A stretch of 64,000 nucleotides of DNA. Origin: Comamonas sp. KCTC 72670. Lineage in GTDB: Bacteria > Myxococcota > Myxococcia > Myxococcales > Myxococcaceae. The notes beneath the pieces were generated by a model. It did no database searches. It had not been told where the DNA came from and worked only from the letters and a program-made list of their open reading frames with translations. The stretch is from contig BNCN01000003.1 of the NCBI GenBank assembly GCA_014656495.1, positions 186,001-250,000 of the forward strand, in the 5' to 3' direction. A program made the position numbers and the translations under genes. Of this stretch, positions 46,661 through 56,340 are shown piece after piece; the first letter of the stretch is position 1; every line of letters starts with the position of its first letter.

Positions 46661-48934
46661 TCAGCGCCGCGCCTCCCACACCCGCAGGCAGGCCTCCGCC
46701 TGGAGCAGCTCCAGGCGCGCCCCCGCGGCCGTGGCGTCCCGCGCCGCGAGCTGCAGCTGGCGCCCCGCTTCCTCCAGCTCGCCCAACTGCAACTGGGCCC
46801 GGCCCAGCACGCACCGCAGCAGCGACTGGAGCCGCCGGTCCTCCAGCATCGACGCGAGCTGGAGCCCGCGCAGCGCGTCCTCCTTCGCCAGCTCGGGCGC
46901 GCCCGCCCGCGAGTGCAGCAGCGCCAGGCCATGGTGCGTGTACGCCATGCCTCGGCGGTCCCCTGTCCGCGAGTCCAGCTCCAGCGCGAGCTGGAAGAAG
47001 TGCGCCGCGCGCTCCCTATCGCCCGCGCGCGAGTACGCATCCCCCAGGCTCAGCAGCGCCGTGGAGTGCTCCCACGTATCCCCCGCGCGCTCGCTCCAGC
47101 GCAGCACCTGGGCGTACTCCGTCGCGGCGGCCTCGGGGAAGCCCAGGCCCAGTTGCACGCTCCCCATGGCCCTGTGGAGCAACGCCTCCACCCCCGCCCG
47201 GGCCAGCGCGTCGTCCGTCCCAGCGGCGAAGTGGAGCTGCTCCCGGGCCAACAGGATGCGCGCCCGCGCCTCCTGGAGGCGCCCCAACGCGGCGAGCGCC
47301 AGCGCGGAGAGCGCGTCCATCGACACCGACAGCAGCGGCGCCGCGGACAGACAATCACGCCGGCCCTCCCGGTCCAACCCCAGCACCTCCGCGTGTCTGC
47401 CCTGCGCGAGCACCACGGACGCGAGCTTGAACAGCCGCCGCGCCCGCTCGCCGAGCGCCGACGCCAATCCCTCTCCATCCAGCTTCCGCGCGGTGTGCCA
47501 CGCCGACTCCGCCTCGGAGTCCTCTCCGGCCAGCCGGTGCGCGTCCCCCATGTGCTCCCACAACCGGCGCTGCCATTCCCGGGAGACATCGGGTGGGAGG
47601 GTCTCCGCCAGGCCCAAGGCAAAGCGATACACCGCCAGCGCCGGACCGGGCTCCAGCGCCGAGAGGTGCCAGCCCGCCAGCGCCACCAGGTACGGCAAGG
47701 CCCGCCCCGAGTCCTCGGCGGACAGCCATTGCCGCGTCAATTCCATGCAAGCCCGGTGGCGCAGCGGGTCCGCCAGGGCTTCATAGGCCTCCGCGGCGCG
47801 GCGATGGGCCTGGGGCAGCGCCGCCTCGGGCACCTCGTCCAGCCCCGACGCGGGCTCCACGGCCCAGGTGTATCGCCCGCCCGACACCGAGCGCAGCCAG
47901 CCCCCCGCCTCCAGGAGCGCCAGCGGCCCGTGGCCTCCCGCCAGCGCCGCCAGCACCGCGCGGGGGAACGAGGGGCCCAGCACGGTGGCCGCCTTGAGCA
48001 CCTCACGCTGCGCCTCGGGCAACAACATCTGCCGCGCCGCGACGGCCGCCTCCCCCGTCAACGGCACCGCCAGCCCCGCCTGCTCCTCGAAGAGCGTCAC
48101 CGCGTGGAGCAGGTGCAGCGGGTGCCCCGCGCTGCCACGCAGCAGCGCCGCCCGGACGCTGGGCGGCGGCATCCCCCGGCCCCGCAGCCGGCCCTCCAGC
48201 AGCTCCGCGGCCTCGGCGGGCCCCAGCCGCCCCACCGTCAACACCTCCGCCGTCACCGGCACTGGCGCCGTCCCACCGGGGCGCTGGAGCGCGAGCAGGA
48301 AGAGCGGCGTGTGCGACAGGCGCGACACCAGCTCCTCCACCAGCGCATGGCTGAGCGGGTCTCCGTGCTGCCAGTCCTCCAACACCAGCAGGCGCGGCCT
48401 GCGGTGGGGCATCAGCGCATGACAGAGCGAGTCGAACAGCGCGGTGCGCTCGGAGACGAGGCTCGCGGGAACCCCTTGCCTCTCACGGCCTTCCAGGAAG
48501 CGCGTGATTCGCTCCGCGTCCGCGCTGGACACACGGCCTGTCCCCGCCGGGGGACTCAGCGCCCGCGTGGCCTCGAGCAGCTCGCGGAAGATGCCCCCGG
48601 GCGCGCCCGGCAAGGCCAGGCCGCTGCCCTCCCACACCTCGAAGCCGTCCGCCGCCAGGAGCTCGACGAGCGCGTCCTTGAGGCGCGTCTTGCCCAGGCC
48701 CGCCTCTCCCGTCAGCCAGACCGCGCGCCCCAAGCCCCGGCGCACGTCCTCCCCCAACGACACCAGCCGGCTCAGGAGCGAGGCCCGCCCCACGAGTGCG
48801 GGTTGGCACAGCCCCGGCGACCACCGGCGCACCGGCGCGTCCCGAGGCACCGACGCGGGCCGTCGCGGACATGCCAGCACGCCACCCAGGAAACGGGCCC
48901 CGCACGCAACGCATGAGCCCGAGGACGGAGTCAT
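46661..48934 (-). CDS. P-loop ATPase with TPR repeats and N-terminal zinc motif
   Basis: 757 residues. Starts with a C8-x2-C11 motif and further cysteines at 22 and 43. The P-loop domain has TGEAGLGKT (75-83), LLVLEDWQHGD as Walker B, and a winged-helix-like stretch. From about 400 on, TPR-type helical repeats (TALLSLGDAYSRAGDRERAAHF, AYTHHGLALLHSRAG) fill the rest. Layout matches MalT/LuxR-like STAND regulators without a DNA-binding tail. The ATG at 48934 has GGGAGGTG upstream. The ligand is unknown. Confidence 0.85.
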   Translation of the reverse strand: MTPSSGSCVACGARFLGGVLACPRRPASVPRDAPVRRWSPGLCQPALVGRASLLSRLVSLGEDVRRGLGRAVWLTGEAGLGKTRLKDALVELLAADGFEVWEGSGLALPGAPGGIFRELLEATRALSPPAGTGRVSSADAERITRFLEGRERQGVPASLVSERTALFDSLCHALMPHRRPRLLVLEDWQHGDPLSHALVEELVSRLSHTPLFLLALQRPGGTAPVPVTAEVLTVGRLGPAEAAELLEGRLRGRGMPPPSVRAALLRGSAGHPLHLLHAVTLFEEQAGLAVPLTGEAAVAARQMLLPEAQREVLKAATVLGPSFPRAVLAALAGGHGPLALLEAGGWLRSVSGGRYTWAVEPASGLDEVPEAALPQAHRRAAEAYEALADPLRHRACMELTRQWLSAEDSGRALPYLVALAGWHLSALEPGPALAVYRFALGLAETLPPDVSREWQRRLWEHMGDAHRLAGEDSEAESAWHTARKLDGEGLASALGERARRLFKLASVVLAQGRHAEVLGLDREGRRDCLSAAPLLSVSMDALSALALAALGRLQEARARILLAREQLHFAAGTDDALARAGVEALLHRAMGSVQLGLGFPEAAATEYAQVLRWSERAGDTWEHSTALLSLGDAYSRAGDRERAAHFFQLALELDSRTGDRRGMAYTHHGLALLHSRAGAPELAKEDALRGLQLASMLEDRRLQSLLRCVLGRAQLQLGELEEAGRQLQLAARDATAAGARLELLQAEACLRVWEARR

Positions 48935-49408
48935 GAGCACCTCCCTGAAGGGTGACGTGATGTGGGTCGAGCGCCGTTCCCTCACCCCGCCGGTGCGACC
49001 CGCGGTGTTGTAGCGCCCGGGCACACCCGCGCGCCTCCGGCCTCCGGGGGTGTGGGACTGTTCGCTCTCCACCGCACACACCACACCGCCGTCCCAGGCT
49101 CGCAGTGCAGGGAAAGCCTCACACAGCGCGCGGCTCCCGCCGCCACGTCTGGCAATGAAAGACAATTCCAATCACGCCAGATGAAACAGCGACAAGGTAC
49201 TCCCGGCGCTGTTCCCTGGAGAGCAAGCAAGCACGAATCCTGATGTTGAATACGAAATACTTTTGGCGGATGCTCGTTCTGCGATGAACACGGCAACCCC
49301 CGCCGTGACCTTGGAGAAACTCGAATCGCAAAAGCAAACACCCCCTCCGCCCGTCCCCCTCGGCGCGGACTCATCCCCCCGTCTGTCTTTAGTTCTCAGA
49401 GAGTCCCC
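48935..49408. other. 474-bp intergenic region with an AT-richer patch
   Basis: Divergent promoter region between the ATPase and the lyase gene. A less GC-rich stretch lies at 49140-49320 and a 6-bp inverted repeat (TCTGGC 49148, GCCAGA 49176). No gene supported. Confidence 0.45.
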
Positions 49409-50716
49409 ATGAAGAAGACCCTCCTGCTGGTTGGAACGCTGCTCGGTATGAGCGGCACTGGCTGTGGCACCCCGGATGACCCCTCTTCGGGAGAAGGCAC
49501 ATCCCCCATCGAAATCGATGGCCTCGAGAGCCACACCGTCAGCGCCCAGGCGTTGACCACCACCGGTTGCACCGCGCTGACGGCCTCCTCGGTGATCTCC
49601 AACGGCCACGACGGAAACGTCCCGGCCAACACCATGGACTCCAACCTGGGCACCCGCTGGAGCCGCTCTGGCCGAGGCTCCTGGGTTGACTATGACTTGG
49701 GCTCCCTCAAGCAGGTCTCCGGCGTCTCCGTCGCCTGGCACCAGGGCAACACCCGGGCCAATGAATTCTTCGTCTCTGTTTCACCCGATGGCTACACCTA
49801 TACCCAGGTCTTCACGGGCAAGAGCAGCGGCACCACGGCGGCGGCGGAGACGTACAGCTTTCCGACCGTCAACACCCGCCGCGTCCGCATCACCTTCCTG
49901 AGCAACACGGTGAATGAGTGGGCCAGCATCGCCGAGGCCCGCGCCTGCGCGTCCGCGACGTCGACGACTCCGGCGCCGAACCCCACGCCGGAGCCGAACC
50001 CCGACCCCACGCCCACCCCGGGGCCGACGCCGGGCAACGGCTCCAGCGTGGTGTGGGTGGGTGACTTCGAGACCAACAGCCGCTCCCAGTGGAGCCACAC
50101 GCAGATGGTGAGCGCGGACCGGCTGGCGGTGGTGACCTCGCCGTCGCGCCAGGGCCGCTACGCCCTCAAGGCCACCGTGCGCAAGGGCGACGACCCCATC
50201 AACGCCAGCGGCAACCGCAACGAGCTGGTGCGCATGACGCGCGAGCCCGTGAACTCCGAGTACTACTACCGCTTCAGCACCATGTTCGACTCGAGCTTCC
50301 CGAGCGCGAAGACGTGGCAGCTCTTCACCCAGTGGCACCACGAGGGCAACTCCGGTTCGCCCCCGGTGGAGTTCTACGTCTACGGCGAGGAGATTCGCCT
50401 CAACATCGGCGGCAACCCGGGCACCATCGTCTGGCGCACGCCGCTGGTCCGCAACCGGTGGCTGGACTTCATCTTCCACGTGAAGTGGTCGCCGGACTCC
50501 AAGGTGGGCTTCGTGGAGCTGTACCTGGACGGCAAGCTGGTGATGCCCAAGCGCTTCATCGCCACGCAGTACAAGGGCCAGCTCAACTACCTGAAGGTCG
50601 GCCTGTACCGGAACGACACCGTCAGCCCCGTGGGCATCGTCTACCACGACGGTTGGACCATGGCCCGGAAGCTGGAAGACGTCATCAGCCCGACGACCAT
50701 CGTCAAGGCGCCCTAG
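49409..50716 (+). CDS. lipoprotein with discoidin (CBM32) and polysaccharide-lyase domains
   Basis: 435 residues. Signal peptide with Cys19 as possible lipid site. Residues 55-180 are an F5/8-type C domain (NTMDSNLGTRWSRSG, WVDYDLGSLKQVSGV, VRITF). A Thr/Pro linker (about 185-215) leads to a beta-jelly-roll domain (218-435) resembling heparin-lyase-I-like or PL20 enzymes, with YYYRFSTMF, WQLFTQWHHEG and NYLKVGLYR. It probably binds and cleaves an anionic polysaccharide outside the cell. A strong hairpin follows. Confidence 0.85.
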   Translation: MKKTLLLVGTLLGMSGTGCGTPDDPSSGEGTSPIEIDGLESHTVSAQALTTTGCTALTASSVISNGHDGNVPANTMDSNLGTRWSRSGRGSWVDYDLGSLKQVSGVSVAWHQGNTRANEFFVSVSPDGYTYTQVFTGKSSGTTAAAETYSFPTVNTRRVRITFLSNTVNEWASIAEARACASATSTTPAPNPTPEPNPDPTPTPGPTPGNGSSVVWVGDFETNSRSQWSHTQMVSADRLAVVTSPSRQGRYALKATVRKGDDPINASGNRNELVRMTREPVNSEYYYRFSTMFDSSFPSAKTWQLFTQWHHEGNSGSPPVEFYVYGEEIRLNIGGNPGTIVWRTPLVRNRWLDFIFHVKWSPDSKVGFVELYLDGKLVMPKRFIATQYKGQLNYLKVGLYRNDTVSPVGIVYHDGWTMARKLEDVISPTTIVKAP

Positions 50717-50746
50717 CCACTGACGGGTAGCCGACTGCGTTGCCCT

Positions 50747-50789
50747 CCCCGGGCCGGACGCCGCGTCCCCACGCGGCCCCGGCCCGGGG
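50747..50789 (+). terminator. 11-bp stem with a nested hairpin, overlapping the next ribosome site
   Basis: CCCCGGGCCGG pairs with CCGGCCCGGGG, enclosing CCGCGT-CCCC-ACGCGG, followed by TAGTTT. It ends 12 bases before the ATG of the ABM gene, and its last GGGG is the only candidate ribosome site. Confidence 0.7.
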
Positions 50790-50801
50790 TAGTTTCCGCG
50801 C

Positions 50802-51119
50802 ATGTCCCACAGCCTCCTCGTCGTCCACGTCCAGGTCCACGTGAAGTCCGAGCACGTGGAAGCCTTCCACCAGGCCACGCTCGCCAACGCGCGTGAGAGT
50901 GTGAAGGAGCCGGGCATCGCCCGCTTCGACGTCATGCAGGACGCCGAGGACCCGACGCGCTTCGTGCTGGTGGAGGCGTACCGCACGCCCCAGGCCCCGG
51001 CCGCGCACAAAGAGACGGCGCACTACCTCACCTGGCGAGACACCGTGGCGCCCATGATGGCGGAGCCACGCACCAGCCGGAAGTTCGTCAACCGCTTCCC
51101 CGACGACGCCGGGTGGTGA
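50802..51119 (+). CDS. ABM-fold monooxygenase-like protein
   Basis: 105 residues. Dimeric alpha/beta barrel of the antibiotic-biosynthesis-monooxygenase type ([50 protein letters not shown]), as in LsrG and small quinol monooxygenases. The conserved His and Trp are present. It overlaps the alcohol dehydrogenase gene, so the two form an operon, probably for oxidation of a small aldehyde or quinone-type compound; substrate unknown. Confidence 0.85.
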   Translation: MSHSLLVVHVQVHVKSEHVEAFHQATLANARESVKEPGIARFDVMQDAEDPTRFVLVEAYRTPQAPAAHKETAHYLTWRDTVAPMMAEPRTSRKFVNRFPDDAGW

Positions 51120-52294
51120 CGGACGTGAGCGCGCCCACCTCGTTCGAGTTCGCCACCGCCACGCGCGTCGTCTTCGGCCCCGGACGCCTCACCGAGGCCC
51201 CGGACGCCGTGCGCGCGCTGGGGGCCACCCGCGTCCTGATGGTCACCGGCAAGGACGCCTCGCGCGCCCGGCCCCTGCACGAAGCCCTGGAGCGCCAGGG
51301 CCTGGCCGTGCACGTCTTCTCCGTGGACGGAGAGCCCACGGTGGAGCTGGCGCGGGAGGGCACCGCCCGGGTGGCCGAAGCGGGCTGCGACGCGGTGGTC
51401 GCCTTCGGCGGAGGCAGCGCCCTGGACGCGGGCAAGGCCCTGGCCGCGCTCGCCGCCAACGGGGGCGACCCGCTGGACTATCTGGAAGTCATTGGCCGGG
51501 GGCAGCCGCTCACCCGGCCGTCGCTGCCCTTCGTGGCCATCCCCACCACCGCGGGCACCGGCTCCGAGGTGACGCGCAACGCGGTGCTGGGCTCCAAGGA
51601 CGCGAAGGTGAAGGCCAGCCTGCGCAGTCCGCACATGCTGCCGCGCGTGGCGCTGGTGGACCCGGACCTGCTGGCCGGCGCGCCCGCCGCCGTGCTCGCC
51701 TCCAGCGGCATGGACGCGCTGTCACAGCTCATCGAGCCCTTCCTCTCCGGGCGGGCCAATCCGCTGACGGACGCGCTGGCCCGCGAGGGGATGCGGCGCT
51801 CAGCCCGCTCCTTGAGGCGCGCGGTGCTGGAGCGCCCGGACGCGGCGGCCCGCGAGGACCTGGCCCTGGCCAGCCTCTTCGGCGGCCTGTGTCTGGCCAA
51901 CGCCGGCCTGGGCGCGGTGCACGGCTTCGCGGCCCCCGTGGGCGGCATGTTCGACGCGCCCCACGGCGCCGTGTGCGCGGCGCTGCTGCCCGCGGTGCTG
52001 GACGTCAACCTGCGCGCGCTGCGGGCCCGCGCGCCTGGACACGCCTCCACGTCGCGCTTCCAGGAGCTCGCGGCGCTGCTGACGGGCACGGCGGACGCCC
52101 GGCCCGAGGACGCCGTCACGTGGGTGGACGCGCTGCGCACCGCGCTGGGCGTCCCGGGCCTGGGGCGCTACGGGCTGACGGAGGCCCAGGTGCCCGCGCT
52201 GGTGGCGAAGGCGAAGGGGGCCAGCAGCATGAAGGCCAACCCCCTGGTGCTGACGGACGCGGAGCTCACCGAAATCGCGCTCCGCTCGCTGTAG
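51113..52294 (+). CDS. iron-containing (group III) alcohol dehydrogenase
   Basis: 393 residues. NAD(P)-binding region with [23 protein letters not shown] and the metal-binding set [21 protein letters not shown] (His residues) typical of the family. Maleylacetate reductase and lactaldehyde reductase are relatives. Start GTG at 51113 with GTG 51116 overlapping the previous stop. Divides the locus from the convergent PLP gene by 3 bases. Confidence 0.9.
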   Translation: MVTDVSAPTSFEFATATRVVFGPGRLTEAPDAVRALGATRVLMVTGKDASRARPLHEALERQGLAVHVFSVDGEPTVELAREGTARVAEAGCDAVVAFGGGSALDAGKALAALAANGGDPLDYLEVIGRGQPLTRPSLPFVAIPTTAGTGSEVTRNAVLGSKDAKVKASLRSPHMLPRVALVDPDLLAGAPAAVLASSGMDALSQLIEPFLSGRANPLTDALAREGMRRSARSLRRAVLERPDAAAREDLALASLFGGLCLANAGLGAVHGFAAPVGGMFDAPHGAVCAALLPAVLDVNLRALRARAPGHASTSRFQELAALLTGTADARPEDAVTWVDALRTALGVPGLGRYGLTEAQVPALVAKAKGASSMKANPLVLTDAELTEIALRSL

Positions 52295-52297
52295 GCG

Positions 52298-53827
52298 TCA
52301 GACCTTGTAGAGCAGGTCCATGTACTTCTTGAGCAAGTCACTCACCATGCCGCGGAAGGGCACGCTGGCCGCCATGCCGTAGACGGGCGCCATCGTCCCC
52401 TTCTCGCTCGGGTGGGCCTTCACGTGCGCCACCGCGTCGCGCAGGTCCACCAGGAACTGCTCGGCGACGCCCGGCTGCGTGTGGCGCAGCGTCACGCACA
52501 GGTGGACGGCGGACGGCTTGTGCAAGCCATTGAGGTTCCACCCGTGCTCGCTCATGCGCTCCATGACCTTGAAGATGTCCAGGGTCTCGGAGCCGAAGGC
52601 GATGACGAACAGCGGCTCCCCCAGCACGTGCAGCTCGGGGATGGCGCGGATGCCCTGCTTGATGGCGTCCGCCGTCTCCAGGATGCTCCGGGTGGCGTCC
52701 AGGTAGCCCTGCTCGCCCATGCTCACCAGCGCCGCCCAGGCGGACGCGATGAGCGCGCCGGGCCGGCTGCCGGAGAAGGTGGGCGAGAAGTAGATGCCCC
52801 CCGGCCAGTCCGTCGCCGTGAAGTACTGGAACGAGCGCAGCTCCGTTCCCCGGTACAACACCACCGACGAGCCCTTGGCCGCGTAGCCGAACTTGTGCGT
52901 GTCCACGGACATGGACGTCACGCCGGGCAGCCGGAAGTCGAAGGGCGGCACGTCGTAGTCCAGCTTCCGCGCGAAGGGCAGCACGAAGCCGCCCAGGCAC
53001 GCGTCGGTGTGGAAGCCGATGCGCTTCTTGCGGGCCAGGTTGGACAGGGCCTCGATGGGGTCGATGACCCCGTGCGGGAAGCCCGGCGCGGAGCCGATGA
53101 GCACGATGGTGTTGCGGTTGATGGCCTTGCGCATGGCGTCCACGTCCGCCCGGTAGTCCGGCCCCACGGGCACCCGCACCATCTTGATGCCGAAGTAGTG
53201 CGCGGCCTTGTCGAAGGCGGGGTGCGCGCTGGCGGGCGCCACCATCTCCGGCCGGGTGATGCCCTTCGTCTCACGGGCCCAGTCCCGGTACGTCTTCATC
53301 GCCAGCATGATGCTCTCGGTGCCACCGGACGACATGGCGCCGCAGATGTGGTTCTCCTCGGGCTCGCCCACGTTGGCGGCGTCCGCGCCGAGCATGCTCG
53401 CCGTCATCGCCACCACCTCCGCCTCGAACTTCGTGGCGCTGGGCCACAGGTCGGCGTGCAACGGATTGCTCTGCGAATGGAGCGCGTACACGCGGTTGAG
53501 GAACGCGATGTGCTCCGAGTCCCCGTTGTACACGCCGCCGGACACGCGGCCCTCGCGCCAGCGGTACTCCTCCTGGGACTCCAGCGCCTGCAGCTCGCGC
53601 AGCACGTCCTCGCGCGGGCGGCCGGACGACGGCAGCCTGTCATAGGACTGCATCTTCCCCCGGTAGGGCTTGAGGCCGCCCTCCAGCTCCGACAGGAGCG
53701 AGCCCGTCTCCTTGGAGAGCAGGTCCTTCACACCGGGGACGGCCTTGAGGTAGCGCTCGGCCGCGGAGAGCAGGCGCGGAGGAACATGATTGAGCAGGCG
53801 CAGCGACTTCAGGTCGGGAAGTGCCAT
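52298..53827 (-). CDS. PLP-dependent sphingosine-1-phosphate-lyase-like enzyme
   Basis: 509 residues. Group II decarboxylase fold: [15 protein letters not shown]275-A-C-L-G-G and the PLP lysine K312 in [13 protein letters not shown]. The whole layout follows eukaryotic and bacterial sphingosine-1-phosphate lyases rather than glutamate decarboxylases. These enzymes cleave long-chain base phosphates to an aldehyde and phosphoethanolamine. The kinase gene is 17 bases upstream on the same strand. No membrane helix is present. Substrate inferred. Confidence 0.85.
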   Translation of the reverse strand: MALPDLKSLRLLNHVPPRLLSAAERYLKAVPGVKDLLSKETGSLLSELEGGLKPYRGKMQSYDRLPSSGRPREDVLRELQALESQEEYRWREGRVSGGVYNGDSEHIAFLNRVYALHSQSNPLHADLWPSATKFEAEVVAMTASMLGADAANVGEPEENHICGAMSSGGTESIMLAMKTYRDWARETKGITRPEMVAPASAHPAFDKAAHYFGIKMVRVPVGPDYRADVDAMRKAINRNTIVLIGSAPGFPHGVIDPIEALSNLARKKRIGFHTDACLGGFVLPFARKLDYDVPPFDFRLPGVTSMSVDTHKFGYAAKGSSVVLYRGTELRSFQYFTATDWPGGIYFSPTFSGSRPGALIASAWAALVSMGEQGYLDATRSILETADAIKQGIRAIPELHVLGEPLFVIAFGSETLDIFKVMERMSEHGWNLNGLHKPSAVHLCVTLRHTQPGVAEQFLVDLRDAVAHVKAHPSEKGTMAPVYGMAASVPFRGMVSDLLKKYMDLLYKV

Positions 53828-53844
53828 GGCGGGGGCCTCGGGGT

Positions 53845-55440
53845 TCAGGCGCTCCGCGCGCGGTTGAGGCGCGCGAAGATGGCCTTGTTGTGTTTGTAGA
53901 GGTTGACGAATTCGCGAAACAGCTCGTCGTAGAGCGCCGCGTTCCGGGCCTCGGGCTGGAACGTGCGGGCGATGGGGACCAGGGAGGGGATCTCCTCCAC
54001 CGTCAACTGCCCCAGCGCCACCGCGGCCTGGAAGGCGGCGCCGCGCGCGTTGGCCAGCACCGGCTCGTCCACCTGCTGCACCGCGCGCCCCAGCACGTCC
54101 GCGTGAATCTGGCACCACAGCGCGGAGCGCGCGCCCCCGCCGATGATGCGCAGCGACGGCAGCTTGCGGCCCACGAACTGCTCCACGTACGTGAAGAGCC
54201 AGCGCGAGTTGTAGGCCACGCCCTCCATCACCGCCCGGACCATGTGCGCGCGCGTCGTCTTCAGGGACTGGTTGAAGAAGCCGCCCCGCAGGAACTTGTC
54301 ATCCACCGGGCTGCGCTCGCCGTTGAGCCACGGCATGAAGATGAGCTGGTCGCTGCCGGCCGGTACGCCCCCCGCCTGCTGCTCCATCACCTGATACAGG
54401 TCCGGCGCGTCACCGTCCGCGCCCGCCTGCGGGTCGCGGCCATAGAGGATGTTGTCTTTCAGGAACGTGAGGCAGATGCCCGCGGACTCCTGCTCGTTGG
54501 CCAGCAGGTAGCGCCCGGGCAGCGCGGACGGCAGGGACGCCATCTGGTGGAACAGGTCCGTCTTCTTGTAGGGCACGTGACAACACAGCCAGGACGACGT
54601 GCCGACGCAGAGGTGCGGCTCGAAGTCCCCCACCGCGCCCGAGCCCACCGCCGCGGCGAGGATGTCCGGCGCGCCCGTCACCACCTGCACGTCCTCACGC
54701 AGGCCCAGCTCACGCGCGGCCTCGGCGTGGAGCGGCCCCAGCACCGACGAGGCCGGCACCAGGTCCGGGAGCTTCTCGCGCTCCAGCCCCGCGAGCTTCA
54801 GCAGCCGGTCGTCGTAGGCGATGCGGCCCAGCTTCCGGTTGTCCGTCACCCAGTGCAGGGTGATGGAGTCGTACGAGGCGGCGAAGCGCCCGCTCAGCTT
54901 CAGGTTGAGCCAATCCTTCGGCTCCAGGAACTTGTACGTCCGGCGGTACACGTCCGGCCGCTCGCGCCGGAGGTACAGGATGTGGCCCACCGGGTCCTTG
55001 CCCGACAGGCTGGGAACCCCGCCCGACAGGCGAATCCAGGTCATCAACTGACGGGCCCCATACCCCTCGATGGAGGGGAAGCCATTCACCGCGCGCTTCA
55101 CGTCCTCCGCGCCCCGGGAATCCATCCAGATGAGCGCCGGGCAGACCGGCGCGCCCGCCTCGTCCACCGCGACGGTGCCAGACCATTGGGAGCTGCAGTT
55201 GATGCCCATGACGTCCTCGGCGCGCACGGCGCCCGAGGCCAGCAGGCGCCGCGTCGCCAGGACGATGGCGCGCCACCACGCCTCGGGCTGCTGCTCGGCG
55301 CCGCCGTCGGGGAGCAGGGACAGCTCCAGCGGCTCCACGTCACCGCCGAGAATCCGCCCTCTCAGCGTGACGGCCGCCACCTTGACGGCCGACGTGCCAA
55401 GGTCGATGGCCAGGATGGACTGCGCACCTGCGTGGGACAC
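53845..55440 (-). CDS. FGGY-family carbohydrate kinase
   Basis: 531 residues. Two actin-like domains: [12 protein letters not shown], then WMDSRGAED, and later [17 protein letters not shown], and [15 protein letters not shown] of the second phosphate loop. Xylulokinase and glycerol kinase are relatives; the sugar or polyol cannot be told. The GTG at 55440 has GGAGG five bases upstream and is chosen over ATG 55461. Cotranscribed with the lyase-like gene downstream. Confidence 0.88.
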   Translation of the reverse strand: MSHAGAQSILAIDLGTSAVKVAAVTLRGRILGGDVEPLELSLLPDGGAEQQPEAWWRAIVLATRRLLASGAVRAEDVMGINCSSQWSGTVAVDEAGAPVCPALIWMDSRGAEDVKRAVNGFPSIEGYGARQLMTWIRLSGGVPSLSGKDPVGHILYLRRERPDVYRRTYKFLEPKDWLNLKLSGRFAASYDSITLHWVTDNRKLGRIAYDDRLLKLAGLEREKLPDLVPASSVLGPLHAEAARELGLREDVQVVTGAPDILAAAVGSGAVGDFEPHLCVGTSSWLCCHVPYKKTDLFHQMASLPSALPGRYLLANEQESAGICLTFLKDNILYGRDPQAGADGDAPDLYQVMEQQAGGVPAGSDQLIFMPWLNGERSPVDDKFLRGGFFNQSLKTTRAHMVRAVMEGVAYNSRWLFTYVEQFVGRKLPSLRIIGGGARSALWCQIHADVLGRAVQQVDEPVLANARGAAFQAAVALGQLTVEEIPSLVPIARTFQPEARNAALYDELFREFVNLYKHNKAIFARLNRARSA

Positions 55441-55707
55441 TCTTCCCTCCGTGCCAGGCATGGGGATGGACCGGCGAGCGGCCGAGTCTAGAAAATGAAC
55501 CTGCGCAGCCTGCCACCCTCGCGCGGAAGTTCGTCGTTTTTCTGAAAGCCCCGGTTCCGGGAAGCCTCGTCCGCCCCCTGGGCATGGCGGCGAACCATTC
55601 CTCCCGCGAGTACCTCCCGCGTGTCAGGCACTTCTTACTTTTGCGCGAGGCCCCTCCCGCGCGCTCGCGGGCAGCCGACTGGAACCACGGGGCCCAGGGG
55701 GACCACC

Positions 55708-56271
55708 ATGGCCGAAGTAACGCAGCCCTTCCTCACGGACATCACCGAGATTCGCCGCCGGGCCCGGGAGCACCTCGAGGAAGGCGCCATCACCGAGGAC
55801 TACGAGGGTGACGTCGACGCCACCATCAAGCTCCTCAATGACGCGCTCGCCACGGAGATTGTCTGTGTCCTGCGCTACACCTACCACTACGTCGCCGCCG
55901 TCGGCATCCAGAGCGAGGCCGTGAAGGATGAGTTCGGGGACCACGCCCGCGAGGAGCAGGAGCATGCGCTCCGCATCGCCGAGCGCATCAACCAGCTCGG
56001 CGGCAAACCGAACTTCAACCCCGAGGGCCTCCTGTCGCGCAGCGCCAGCCAGTACGCCGAGGGGCAGAACCTGGTGGACATGATCAAGGAGAACCTCGTC
56101 GCCGAGCGCATCGCCATCCAGACGTACCAGGAGATGGTGCGCTACTTCGCCAACCACGACCCGACGACGCGCCGGATGATGGAAGACATCCTCGCCAAGG
56201 AAGAGGAGCACGCCAACGACATGCATGACCTGCTCGTCGCGCACCAGGGAAAGCCGCCCCTGCGCAGCTGA
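55708..56271 (+). CDS. ferritin-like diiron protein (bacterioferritin type)
   Basis: 187 residues. Four-helix bundle with diiron ligands E50, E83-x2-H86, E133 and E165-x2-H168 in the ferritin spacing (LATEIVCVLRYTYH, REEQEHALRI, VAERIAIQTYQEM, KEEEHANDM). Likely stores or detoxifies iron; no heme-ligand Met in the canonical bacterioferritin place is obvious. ATG 55708 follows a GGGG ribosome site. Confidence 0.9.
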   Translation: MAEVTQPFLTDITEIRRRAREHLEEGAITEDYEGDVDATIKLLNDALATEIVCVLRYTYHYVAAVGIQSEAVKDEFGDHAREEQEHALRIAERINQLGGKPNFNPEGLLSRSASQYAEGQNLVDMIKENLVAERIAIQTYQEMVRYFANHDPTTRRMMEDILAKEEEHANDMHDLLVAHQGKPPLRS

Positions 56272-56340
56272 GCAGCGCCGCCGCATGGCCGCCTCGCGCA
56301 CGCCCGGTATAAGGTGATGCGCGACGCGACCGGGGGTGGC

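Noticed and set aside
48962..49374. Short frames in the lyase promoter region on both strands
   Set aside because: No ribosome sites or domains; typical of GC-rich spacer.
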